Assembly (NCBI RefSeq): GCF_000315485.1 | Contig: NZ_JH992941.1 | Location: 620,001-684,000, forward strand | Length of the DNA: 64,000 nt | DNA from: Bacteroides oleiciplenus YIT 12058 | GTDB lineage: Bacteria; Bacteroidota; Bacteroidia; Bacteroidales; Bacteroidaceae | Reading direction: 5' to 3' | Shown: positions 43,204-51,237 of the stretch, in pieces | Position numbering within the stretch: the stretch's first letter is position 1 | Layout: each line of letters begins with the position of its first letter | Made by a program: the position numbers and the translations under genes | Notes under the pieces: generated by a model | Seen by the model: the letters and a program-made list of their open reading frames with translations, nothing else | The model's database searches: none | Told to the model about the DNA's origin: nothing

Positions 43204-43214
43204 TCATTCGCCCG
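43193..43214. terminator. Hairpin around the rnc stop codon
   Basis: CGGGCGAA, loop TAATCA containing the TAA stop, then TTCGCCCG. It lies between convergent rnc and pfkA. No T run follows, so a terminator role is only possible. Confidence 0.45.
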
Positions 43215-43271
43215 GAATCTAAAGTCACTTCAGCCCCACAGAATACATCAACACTTAACACGCGTTCTCTC

Positions 43272-44282
43272 TCATCCAAAGCAAATTCCCATCCGCTGTC
43301 CCTGAACAACCAGATCGTTATCTTTTGTCACCAATTTCAGCTTTCCCGCTATCTCTTCCAGTGGAGCGGAAGAAATCTCATCTCCTTTTAATGTAATCAT
43401 TCTGCCGAACTGTCCCGTAGCAATAAGCTCCGTGGCATGTCCCCCCATACGGGTAGAAAGATTACGGTCGAAAGGCGTAGGCGAACCACCGCGCTGGATG
43501 TAGCCAAGCACCGTTTCACGGGTTTCAATGCCCGTCTCGTATTCTATTTCCTGAGCAATATACTCGGCGGCACGTTTCCGCCCGTCAGTCTGTATGCCCT
43601 CGGCAACCACTACGATGGAATAAGGCTTTCCTTTCTTTAAACGGTTCAGGATTGTCTCTCCTATATTATGGATATTATAAGGGATTTCGGGTATCAGAAT
43701 AACATCACCCCCGCCAGCCATACCGGAATAGAGTGCAATCCAGCCGGCCTTATGCCCCATCACTTCAATCACCATCACCCGCTTGTGCGAACTGGCGGTA
43801 GAGTGCAGACGGTCGATGGCATCTGTAGCAATGCTGACGGCAGAGTCGAAACCGAAAGAAAAATCCGTTCCCCAAATGTCATTATCAATGGTCTTAGGCA
43901 CAGATACGATGTTCAACCCCATTGCAGCCAGTTTGGCGGCAGTCTTCTGCGTACCGTTACCACCGATACAAACCACACAATCGAGCCCTAACTCTTTCAC
44001 ATTTTGCTCAATCAGTGCCGGTTTATTAACATCAGAAATCACTCCGTTCTTCTTGAAAGGCTTCTCGCGTGAAGTGCCGAGCATCGTCCCACCCAGATTC
44101 AACAAACCGGACAAAGACTTATCGGTAAACGACTCCACATCCTTCGTCAGCAACCCCTGAAAGCCACTATGAATGCCTACCACTTCCATCCCGTAATGAT
44201 TGATTGCAGTTTTGCACACTCCACGAATGGTGGCATTGATGCCGGGACAATCGCCCCCCGAAGTCAAAATACCGATTCTCAT
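43272..44282 (-). CDS. pfkA: 6-phosphofructokinase
   Basis: 336 residues. LTSGGDCPGINATIRGV at the ATP/PPi end, IGGNGTQKTAAKLA, then PKTIDNDIWGTDFSFGFDSA, then MVIEVMGHKAGWIAL. The residue that separates ATP from PPi enzymes (104 in E. coli numbering) is Gly, as in ATP forms, while position 124 is Lys, as in PPi forms, and position 103 is Asn instead of Asp. This is the mixed-type subgroup, so the donor should be tested. Glycolysis. Convergent with rnc. Confidence 0.92.
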   Translation of the reverse strand: MRIGILTSGGDCPGINATIRGVCKTAINHYGMEVVGIHSGFQGLLTKDVESFTDKSLSGLLNLGGTMLGTSREKPFKKNGVISDVNKPALIEQNVKELGLDCVVCIGGNGTQKTAAKLAAMGLNIVSVPKTIDNDIWGTDFSFGFDSAVSIATDAIDRLHSTASSHKRVMVIEVMGHKAGWIALYSGMAGGGDVILIPEIPYNIHNIGETILNRLKKGKPYSIVVVAEGIQTDGRKRAAEYIAQEIEYETGIETRETVLGYIQRGGSPTPFDRNLSTRMGGHATELIATGQFGRMITLKGDEISSAPLEEIAGKLKLVTKDNDLVVQGQRMGICFG

Positions 44283-44306
44283 GACACTTTTGTTTGAATT
44301 ATTGTT

Positions 44307-44322
44307 CTTTACGTCCGTAAAG
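44307..44322. promoter_or_regulatory. Palindrome over the pfkA promoter
   Basis: CTTTACG-TC-CGTAAAG overlaps the minus-strand -7-like TATCTTTA (44318-44325) of pfkA. Possible operator. Confidence 0.4.
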
Positions 44323-44367
44323 ATAGAAAAAAAAGAGAAAAAAGATAGAGAAGCCGATAAATAAGAT

Positions 44368-44375
44368 TATTTTTG
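44368..44375 (+). promoter_or_regulatory. GH3-type gene promoter, -7 element
   Basis: TATTTTTG, 29 nt before the ATG at 44404. Confidence 0.5.
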
Positions 44376-44403
44376 CGCTACAAAATAGTTTTAACCAAGA
44401 GAG

Positions 44404-45921
44404 ATGAATATCACAACATTGTTGAATAAGGTGTATTTTGCCCCTCGCCTAAGGAAAATCGACTTCTATGCTAACCGCGCAGGAGAACTACAGCACAAGG
44501 TGCTGGAGCGTTTGGTGTGTATGGCCGAAAATACGGAATGGGGAAAGAAATATGATTATAAGAGCATCCATACTTATGAAGATTTCAAGAAGCGCCTTCC
44601 CATACAAACCTATGAAGAGGTTAAGCCGTATGTAGAACGTCTGCGCGCAGGAGAACAAAACTTGCTTTGGCCGTCGGAGATACGTTGGTTTGCCAAGTCT
44701 TCGGGTACAACAAACGACAAGAGCAAATTCCTGCCCGTCAGCAGAGAGTCGTTGAATGATACTCATTATCAAGGCGGCAAAGATGCAGTTGCCATCTACC
44801 TGGGACAGAATCCTAACAGCCGTTTCTTCTCTGGAAAAGGCTTGATTCTGGGCGGAAGCCACAGTCCCAACCTCAATTCCAGACATAGCTTAGTAGGCGA
44901 CCTTTCTGCCATCCTGATACAGAACGTATATCCGTTGGTGAATTGCGTCCGCGTCCCAAGCAAAAAGATTGCTCTCATGAGCGACTTCGAGAGCAAGATG
45001 GTAGCTATAGCCAACAGCACCATTTCTCAAAATGTAACCAATCTGTCCGGTGTCCCCTCATGGATGCTGGTACTCATTAAGCATATTCTTGAAAAGACAG
45101 GTAAACAATCTCTGGAAGAGATATGGCCCAACCTGGAAGTCTTCTTCCACGGTGGTGTTGCCTTCACTCCTTATCGTGAGCAATATAAAGAAGTGATCCG
45201 TTCATCCAACATGCACTATGTGGAGACGTACAATGCTTCCGAAGGTTACTTTGGCACACAGAACGATCCGAATGACCCCTCCATGTTGCTAATGATTGAC
45301 TACGGGATCTTCTATGAATTCATTCCACTGGAAGATGTGGACAAAGAAAATCCGCGCATCTACTGTCTGGAAGAAATAGAGGTGGAAAAGAATTATGCAT
45401 TGGTCATCTCCACCTCCGCCGGCCTGTGGCGCTACATGATTGGAGATACTGTAAAGTTCACGCAGAAAGACCCGTATAAGTTTGTCATCACCGGACGCAC
45501 AAAGCATTTCATCAATGCTTTTGGAGAAGAGCTAATTGTGGATAATGCAGAAAGAGGTCTGGCAAGAGCCTGCGAATCTACCGGAGCACTGATTTCCGAT
45601 TATTCGGCGGCACCTGTATTCATGGACGCCAAAGCTAAATGCCGCCACCAATGGCTGATAGAGTTTGCCCAGATGCCGGATAATATAGAAAAGTTTGCCA
45701 AGATATTGGATGATACACTGAAAGAAGTAAACTCTGACTACGAGGCTAAACGCCAGAATAACCTTGCCTTGCAACCATTGGAAGTGATTATTGCCCGCAA
45801 AGAACTGTTCCATGACTGGCTGGCACAGAAAGGGAAACTGGGCGGACAGCACAAGGTGCCACGGTTGAGTAATACAAGGCAGTATATTGAGGAAATGCTG
45901 GAACTGAATAAAGTTTCCTGA
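44404..45921 (+). CDS. GH3 auxin-responsive-type acyl-adenylating enzyme
   Basis: 505 residues, full length for bacterial GH3 members. ATP motifs of the ANL superfamily are present: WFAKSSGTTNDKSKFLPVSRES, VETYNASEGYFGTQ, and RYMIGDTVKF with the GRTKHFINAFGEELIVD hinge to the C-terminal domain. Plant relatives couple amino acids to carboxylic acids after adenylation; the bacterial substrate is unknown. Alone between pfkA (divergent) and the second 22-nt hairpin array. Confidence 0.85.
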   Translation: MNITTLLNKVYFAPRLRKIDFYANRAGELQHKVLERLVCMAENTEWGKKYDYKSIHTYEDFKKRLPIQTYEEVKPYVERLRAGEQNLLWPSEIRWFAKSSGTTNDKSKFLPVSRESLNDTHYQGGKDAVAIYLGQNPNSRFFSGKGLILGGSHSPNLNSRHSLVGDLSAILIQNVYPLVNCVRVPSKKIALMSDFESKMVAIANSTISQNVTNLSGVPSWMLVLIKHILEKTGKQSLEEIWPNLEVFFHGGVAFTPYREQYKEVIRSSNMHYVETYNASEGYFGTQNDPNDPSMLLMIDYGIFYEFIPLEDVDKENPRIYCLEEIEVEKNYALVISTSAGLWRYMIGDTVKFTQKDPYKFVITGRTKHFINAFGEELIVDNAERGLARACESTGALISDYSAAPVFMDAKAKCRHQWLIEFAQMPDNIEKFAKILDDTLKEVNSDYEAKRQNNLALQPLEVIIARKELFHDWLAQKGKLGGQHKVPRLSNTRQYIEEMLELNKVS

Positions 45922-45948
45922 AGCACACCCGATTCTTCGGTACCGTAC

Positions 45949-46052
45949 TGCCAATGTTTTGCCAAAGCTGTGGCAAAGTCTTGCCAACACGGTGGCAAAA
46001 GTTTGCCAAGGCTGTGGCAAAAGTTTGCCAACACGGTGGCAAAACATTGGCA
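45949..46052. repeat. 22-nt-period inverted-word array, TTGCCA/TGGCAA type
   Basis: TTGCCA starts at 45959, 45981, 46003 and 46025, and TGGCAA at 45971, 45993, 46015 and 46037, with 6-nt gaps inside the hairpin and 4-nt gaps between. Gaps alternate between A(A/G)GCTG and ACACGG, giving a 44-nt higher order. The whole array is bounded by a 12-bp inverted repeat (TGCCAATGTTTT at 45949-45960 and AAAACATTGGCA at 46041-46052). It lies between the convergent ends of the GH3-type and DUF3078 genes. Confidence 0.88.
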
Positions 46053-46102
46053 AAGTAACGGGGAGGATTATCCTATGGTGACAAGCAAGCTCACCACACC
46101 TA

Positions 46103-46984
46103 TCAGAAGTTATAAGCCAGCCCTATCCCCAATATCTCCTTGAACTGTACCTTCGGTCCTCTCTGAGTGCCATCATCCTCAAAGGTCTTCACATCATTGT
46201 CATACTTCAGGGTCATATTCAACGTTGCAGACAGCACTTTATTGATTTTCATACTGATAAGTACATCCCAGTTAACATCCACATTACCAAAGTCTTTGCT
46301 ATAAGGAGTAAAAAAATCAGCAGTAGTAATCAGATTCACATTCTCCATGACGGGCAATTCCGCACGAGCTTTCAGATAAGCACCGGCTTCAATCTTGAAG
46401 TGATCGCCCGGGTCGACACCGAAAGAACCTAAATCCGAAAGATAATCATCGCATACAAAAGTCATCTTGGTAGATGCGGGAGAAAGGAAGATAGAATAAT
46501 TGCTCTTCGGGCGGTACTCCATACCTAAAGCAACATTGGAGTAGGCCGGAGCAAAGAAATTGGAAATATAATGGCTTTTGTCGGGATAATTATATCCTTT
46601 GGCGAACTGGGTATTCAGGTCCGCCATAACGGTATAGAACCACACATTATTAGTAGAATATCCTAACTGGGTAGACAGCCCTATCTTATCGGAACTTTTC
46701 CTCATTCCTTGAGATTTGGTCTTCGACAAACCATAATCGAGCACCAGATTCGTCACCCACAACCAGTTTCCACTTTTATGTGTCAACGAACCATTCAGGT
46801 AAGCATTGCCCGCCACGGAGTTCTCACCGCCGGCTGACCAGTTCGACATAGCAGTTTGCGACATATTCACACCTGTCACACCTTTCAGTACCCATGCTCC
46901 CTCTTTATATCCCTTATCATCCGTCTGGGCATAGACGATTGTTGCCAGAGCGGCAAACAATATCATAAAATATATACGTTTCAT
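46103..46984 (-). CDS. DUF3078 outer-membrane-type beta-barrel protein
   Basis: 293 residues from ATG 46984 (MKRIYFMILFAALATIVYAQ), which gives a clean signal peptide; the longer open frame adds a non-signal head. Repeating amphipathic strands with aromatic girdles (NWLWVTNLVLDYGLSK, then NVWFYTVMADLNTQFAKGY) and a final aromatic residue (GIGLAYNF) point to an outer-membrane barrel. DUF3078 is widespread in Bacteroidetes; its function is not known to me. Mnma lies upstream on the same strand. Confidence 0.78.
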   Translation of the reverse strand: MKRIYFMILFAALATIVYAQTDDKGYKEGAWVLKGVTGVNMSQTAMSNWSAGGENSVAGNAYLNGSLTHKSGNWLWVTNLVLDYGLSKTKSQGMRKSSDKIGLSTQLGYSTNNVWFYTVMADLNTQFAKGYNYPDKSHYISNFFAPAYSNVALGMEYRPKSNYSIFLSPASTKMTFVCDDYLSDLGSFGVDPGDHFKIEAGAYLKARAELPVMENVNLITTADFFTPYSKDFGNVDVNWDVLISMKINKVLSATLNMTLKYDNDVKTFEDDGTQRGPKVQFKEILGIGLAYNF

Positions 46985-47091
46985 ACGGTTATTCAATTTA
47001 ATTGTTTCACAAAAACAAGACGTCTTTCTATTACAAACAGAGTAAACTATTTTTTGTTCGAGAACCAATAAAAGAATAATTGATGAGAACG

Positions 47092-48141
47092 TTATACTAT
47101 GATTCCTCCCCCAAGCAGTAGTCCCGCTTCGTCATAGAATGCGGCTGCCTGTCCGGAGGCAATGGATTCGAGTGGTTCGTGGAGTTGTACATGGAGATGA
47201 TTCTCTTCTGTCCGGCTGACTGTGCAACGGTTCGCCTGTTTACGATAGCGTATCTTGACGATGACATCATCACGATGGAGCAAGCGGGCATCATCTACTA
47301 TATTCCAGTCTTTCAGCAGCATTTCGTTTTTGTACAGGGATGAGAGAGGGGCGAGCACTACTTCATTCGTTTCCTTTCTGAGTTCTTTAACAAAGACAGG
47401 ACGATTCAGATGAATTCCCAAGCCTCTACGTTGCCCTATTGTATAGAAAGGATATCCCTCGTGCCAACCTAAGAAATCCCCGCTTTCATCGACGAATCTT
47501 CCTTTTCCCAGCAGTAGTTCAGGGGAAACTTCACGGAGCAGAAAAGAGCGGTAGTCCATCGGACAGAAACAAACGCCCAGACTGTCTTTCTTCGTTGCCG
47601 CCCGCTCGAAGCCTCTTTTAGCGGCATAAGCACGCACTTCGCTCTTTGTCCAGTCGCCCATCGGAAGAAGCATACGTTCCAGAATATCCTGCTTCAGGCC
47701 CCACAGGAAGAAAGTCTGGTCTTTGTCCCGGTCGGCAGCCGGGGCTATGAAATAGGAACCATCCAGGAAGACTTTACGCACATAGTGCCCCGTCGAAACC
47801 CAATAAATGCCCATTTCATCGGCAATCTTTGCCAACAAGGGCCACTTCAACTCATTATTGCAGAGGGTGCAAGGCACAGGGGTACGGGCGGAAAGGTATT
47901 CATGGATGAAGTAACTGACAATACGTTCACGGAACAATCGGCGTGCATCATAGATGATATGCGGGATGTTCAGACGGGAAGCGAGGCGGCGGGCATCTTC
48001 CAGATGCTCTTCAAAGCCCTCGGAATCATAGAAACGGAACGTGACCCCGGTTACCTCATAACCGGCTTCCTGCAATAACATGGCGGCAACAGAACTATCG
48101 GTGCCACCACTCATTCCCAACAACACACGCTTCTTTTCCAT
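47092..48141 (-). CDS. mnmA: tRNA-specific 2-thiouridylase
   Basis: 349 residues from ATG 48141 ([20 protein letters not shown]). PP-loop SGGTDSS for ATP, the catalytic cysteines in [13 protein letters not shown] and in DSLGVCFCP, and the C-terminal beta-domain ([17 protein letters not shown]). It adds sulfur to U34 of Lys, Glu and Gln tRNAs. The -7 element is only 14 nt before the start, so the mRNA leader is very short. Confidence 0.95.
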   Translation of the reverse strand: MEKKRVLLGMSGGTDSSVAAMLLQEAGYEVTGVTFRFYDSEGFEEHLEDARRLASRLNIPHIIYDARRLFRERIVSYFIHEYLSARTPVPCTLCNNELKWPLLAKIADEMGIYWVSTGHYVRKVFLDGSYFIAPAADRDKDQTFFLWGLKQDILERMLLPMGDWTKSEVRAYAAKRGFERAATKKDSLGVCFCPMDYRSFLLREVSPELLLGKGRFVDESGDFLGWHEGYPFYTIGQRRGLGIHLNRPVFVKELRKETNEVVLAPLSSLYKNEMLLKDWNIVDDARLLHRDDVIVKIRYRKQANRCTVSRTEENHLHVQLHEPLESIASGQAAAFYDEAGLLLGGGIIV

Positions 48142-48154
48142 ACGAATAGGTTGG

Positions 48155-48162
48155 CAAAAGTA
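48155..48162 (-). promoter_or_regulatory. mnmA promoter, -7 element
   Basis: Minus-strand TACTTTTG, 14 nt before ATG 48141. Confidence 0.55.
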
Positions 48163-48202
48163 GATAATCTTCAAAAGAAAAACAATCAAACCCTTATTTT
48201 TA

Positions 48203-48210
48203 TATCTTTG
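48203..48210 (+). promoter_or_regulatory. Lipoprotein gene promoter, -7 element
   Basis: TATCTTTG, 27 nt before ATG 48237. Confidence 0.6.
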
Positions 48211-48236
48211 CCATTATTGAGCTAATACACACAAAT

Positions 48237-48779
48237 ATGAGAACTAAAAACGCACTCTATGCAGGCCTGTGCACACTCTTCATGTTAACCTCGGCCATGT
48301 GCTGCGACGAAGATGCCAGTGAAGGTATCATTGAACTAACAGGCATCAAGTTGGAACAATACGACAACTCCGGAGCACATCCCGTTAGTATTGAAAACGG
48401 GCTATGCCCCAAAGAAGCCTATCTGATACGTATCACCCCGATTGCCGATTATTACTATAGTATAAATACACTAAAGTCTCCCATCATAGCTTTCCGCATC
48501 CTTACACTGACCGACTTCAACAAAGATTATCCTGCGGGAAGTGATGTATACAATTTGTTCAAAGAATATCCTCCGATGTTGCTGGGCGAAAACCTCAGCG
48601 GGTACAGCCTCAGCAGTGATTGTCTGGAGAAGGGACAGCCTATCACCACCTTAGACCAGGGTGCTTTCTACAAGGTACTGTTAACTTATCCGCAACCGGG
48701 AACTTATCAATTTCGCATTGAACTGGAAACAGAAGACGGCGCTATCCTTGCAGAAGAAACCGAAGTCAACCTTTACTAA
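48237..48779 (+). CDS. Uncharacterised lipoprotein, DUF5034-like
   Basis: 180 residues. Signal MRTKNALYAGLCTLFMLTSAMC with a lipid Cys near 22-23, then a domain rich in short beta strands (LIRITPIADYYYSIN, then GTYQFRIELETEDGAIL), which reads like an Ig-type fold. I match it only loosely to DUF5034. It is followed 27 nt later by a barrel protein, so the two may form an outer-membrane pair. No known function. Confidence 0.6.
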   Translation: MRTKNALYAGLCTLFMLTSAMCCDEDASEGIIELTGIKLEQYDNSGAHPVSIENGLCPKEAYLIRITPIADYYYSINTLKSPIIAFRILTLTDFNKDYPAGSDVYNLFKEYPPMLLGENLSGYSLSSDCLEKGQPITTLDQGAFYKVLLTYPQPGTYQFRIELETEDGAILAEETEVNLY

Positions 48780-48806
48780 TCAGTCCCACTTTAAACCAAT
48801 ACTTTC

Positions 48807-49595
48807 ATGAGAGCCATCTACTACACCTTGATATGCTTCAGCCTGTTTATTGCCATAAGCACACAAGCCCATGCACAAAAGGAATCAACACGCCGAAACG
48901 AGCATTTCGTCGACCTTGCATTCGGTGCGGAATTCAACACGTCTTCTTATAAAAGTCCGATTGGAGAAATTGCTTTCCAAGGCAAGCAGCGGGCGTTTGC
49001 AAGTATAACAATGAGATACCAGTATTTCTTCCACAAGCATTGGGGAGTTTCGCTGAGTTTAAACTCCAATGGTTCGTCACCTTATTCGGAAGAAAGGTTA
49101 ATGAGTAAGATGGAGGCACAGCCATCGCCCCATTACTATACCTACACCGGTTCTATGGATAAAGAGAATATTATGCAAGCCACTTATACCATAGGAGCCA
49201 TGTACCGTCAGGACATACATTCATGGAGCTTCAGGCCTTATCTCGCGCTTGGCTGCGCACAATATATGCACGCAAGCACAATAGACTATCTCCGTAAAGA
49301 GGAAGGGAATAATCAAGTGGAACAAGTGAAAGTCACCGTCGGCAACAACAAGAATCTTCAATACGGGTTCTGCCTCTCTCCGGGCATTTACGTCTCCAAA
49401 GCAATAGCCCGCATCGTGTCCCTGACGGCAGACCTTTCCTATACGGTGCACACACGAGAGTTCGCAGCACACTATCAGCGCAGCAATATATACACTCACG
49501 AAGTTTTAGAACAATATAATATAAAAGAAACACCGGGAAACTATCTGAACCTGAGAGTGGGACTGAGTATCCGGTTTGCAAAGAACAAACATTAA
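48807..49595 (+). CDS. Outer-membrane beta-barrel protein
   Basis: 262 residues. Signal peptide ending HAQ, then alternating amphipathic strands (ITMRYQYFFHKHWGVSLSLN, then FRPYLALGCAQYMHAS, then YLNLRVGLSIRFAKN) as in OmpW/OmpA-type small barrels. Second gene after the DUF5034-like lipoprotein, likely co-transcribed. Partner or cargo unknown. Confidence 0.65.
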   Translation: MRAIYYTLICFSLFIAISTQAHAQKESTRRNEHFVDLAFGAEFNTSSYKSPIGEIAFQGKQRAFASITMRYQYFFHKHWGVSLSLNSNGSSPYSEERLMSKMEAQPSPHYYTYTGSMDKENIMQATYTIGAMYRQDIHSWSFRPYLALGCAQYMHASTIDYLRKEEGNNQVEQVKVTVGNNKNLQYGFCLSPGIYVSKAIARIVSLTADLSYTVHTREFAAHYQRSNIYTHEVLEQYNIKETPGNYLNLRVGLSIRFAKNKH

Positions 49596-49634
49596 GAAAA
49601 AGAACCGAAGAACTAATTATTTATGAAATTGTTG

Positions 49635-49642
49635 TAACTTTG
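49635..49642 (+). promoter_or_regulatory. cysS promoter, -7 element
   Basis: TAACTTTG, 30 nt before the cysS ATG. Confidence 0.6.
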
Positions 49643-49672
49643 TGCTTTTAAATGAATTAAATATCAAACGTT

Positions 49673-51148
49673 ATGGAACATCAACTGACGATTTACAACA
49701 CCTTAGATAGGAAAAAGGAGTTATTCGTGCCTTTGCACGCTCCACACGTAGGGATGTATGTCTGCGGTCCTACCGTTTACGGTGACGCGCATCTGGGACA
49801 TGCACGCCCAGCCATCACCTTCGATTTACTTTTCCGCTACCTTACCCATCTGGGCTACAAGGTGCGTTATGTGCGCAACATTACCGATGTAGGCCATCTG
49901 GAACATGATGCCGACGAAGGCGAAGATAAGATTGCAAAGAAGGCCCGTCTGGAACAGTTGGAACCGATGGAAGTGGTGCAATATTACGTAAACCGCTACC
50001 ACAAAGCTATGGAAGCGCTCAACGTACTTCCGCCCAGCATCGAGCCGCATGCTTCGGGACACATCATCGAACAGATACAGCTTGTCAAGGAAATCCTGGA
50101 CAACGGCTATGCTTACGAAAGCGAAGGTTCCGTCTACTTTGATGTAGAGAAGTATAATAAAGATTACCATTATGGAAAGTTGTCCGGACGCAATCTGGAT
50201 GATGTACTGAATACCACCCGCGAACTGGACGGACAAACAGAGAAACATAATCCTGCCGACTTCGCCCTTTGGAAGCGTGCCCAGCCGGAACACATCATGC
50301 GCTGGCCCTCTCCGTGGAGTGACGGTTTCCCGGGCTGGCACTGCGAATGTACGGCTATGGGCAAGAAGTATCTCGGTGAGCATTTCGATATTCACGGTGG
50401 CGGCATGGACCTTATCTTCCCTCATCACGAATGTGAAATCGCACAATCGGTAGCGTCACAAGGCAATGACATGGTGCACTACTGGATGCACAACAATATG
50501 ATTACCATCAACGGACAGAAGATGGGTAAGTCCTATGGTAACTTCATCAATCTGGATGAGTTCTTCAACGGCTCACACAAGTTGCTGGCACAGGCTTACA
50601 GCCCGATGACCATCCGCTTCTTCATCCTGCAGGCACACTATCGCAGCACGGTGGACTTCAGCAACGAAGCCCTGCAAGCTGCCGAAAAGGGACTGGCACG
50701 ACTGATGGATGCCGTGAACGGATTGGAGAAGATTACGCCGTCCGCTACCTCCAGTGTAGACGTCAAGTCGGTGCGTGAGAACTGCTACGAAGCAATGAAT
50801 GATGATTTGAACACTCCTATCGTCATCGCCCACCTCTTCGATGGCGCCCGTATGATAAACAATATCATTGCAGGCAACGACACCATCACTGCCGAAGACT
50901 TGAAAGACCTGAAAGACACCTTCCACCTCTTCTGCTTCGACATCCTGGGACTGAAAGAAGAAAACGACTCGAACGAAGAGCGTGAAGTTGCTTTCGGCAA
51001 GGTAGTGGACATGTTGCTGGAGCAACGCATGAAAGCGAAAGCCAATAAAGACTGGGCTACTTCCGACCAGATACGTGACGAGCTAACCGCTCTCGGTTTC
51101 GCTATTAAAGATACAAAAGACGGTTGCGAGTGGAAACTGAATAAGTAA
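49673..51148 (+). CDS. cysS: Cysteinyl-tRNA synthetase
   Basis: 491 residues. Class I HIGH motif is [15 protein letters not shown] is KMGKSYGNF. Zinc ligands are in YVCGPTVYG and GWHCECTAM, with [10 protein letters not shown]-terminal anticodon-binding helix bundle ([23 protein letters not shown]). It charges tRNA-Cys. Convergent with the sulfatase gene. Confidence 0.97.
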   Translation: MEHQLTIYNTLDRKKELFVPLHAPHVGMYVCGPTVYGDAHLGHARPAITFDLLFRYLTHLGYKVRYVRNITDVGHLEHDADEGEDKIAKKARLEQLEPMEVVQYYVNRYHKAMEALNVLPPSIEPHASGHIIEQIQLVKEILDNGYAYESEGSVYFDVEKYNKDYHYGKLSGRNLDDVLNTTRELDGQTEKHNPADFALWKRAQPEHIMRWPSPWSDGFPGWHCECTAMGKKYLGEHFDIHGGGMDLIFPHHECEIAQSVASQGNDMVHYWMHNNMITINGQKMGKSYGNFINLDEFFNGSHKLLAQAYSPMTIRFFILQAHYRSTVDFSNEALQAAEKGLARLMDAVNGLEKITPSATSSVDVKSVRENCYEAMNDDLNTPIVIAHLFDGARMINNIIAGNDTITAEDLKDLKDTFHLFCFDILGLKEENDSNEEREVAFGKVVDMLLEQRMKAKANKDWATSDQIRDELTALGFAIKDTKDGCEWKLNK

Positions 51149-51177
51149 TTCCACTGCCTGACTTCCTAAAAAAAAAG

Positions 51178-51216
51178 GCTGCCTCCCTCCGATTCCTAAA
51201 AATCGAGGGAGGCAGC
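51178..51216 (-). terminator. Intrinsic terminator of the sulfatase-GH88 operon
   Basis: 12-bp perfect stem GCTGCCTCCCTC / GAGGGAGGCAGC. On the minus strand it is followed by nine T. It lies between convergent cysS and sulfatase; on the plus strand there is only a weak T tract. Confidence 0.85.
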
Positions 51217-51237
51217 ACCATTTAAAAAAGGAGAGTT

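Noticed and set aside
45738..46053. Overlapping minus-strand open frames with repeated Cys/Leu/Lys patterns
   Set aside because: They arise from reading the 22-nt array in three frames (22 is not a multiple of 3) and lack start signals.
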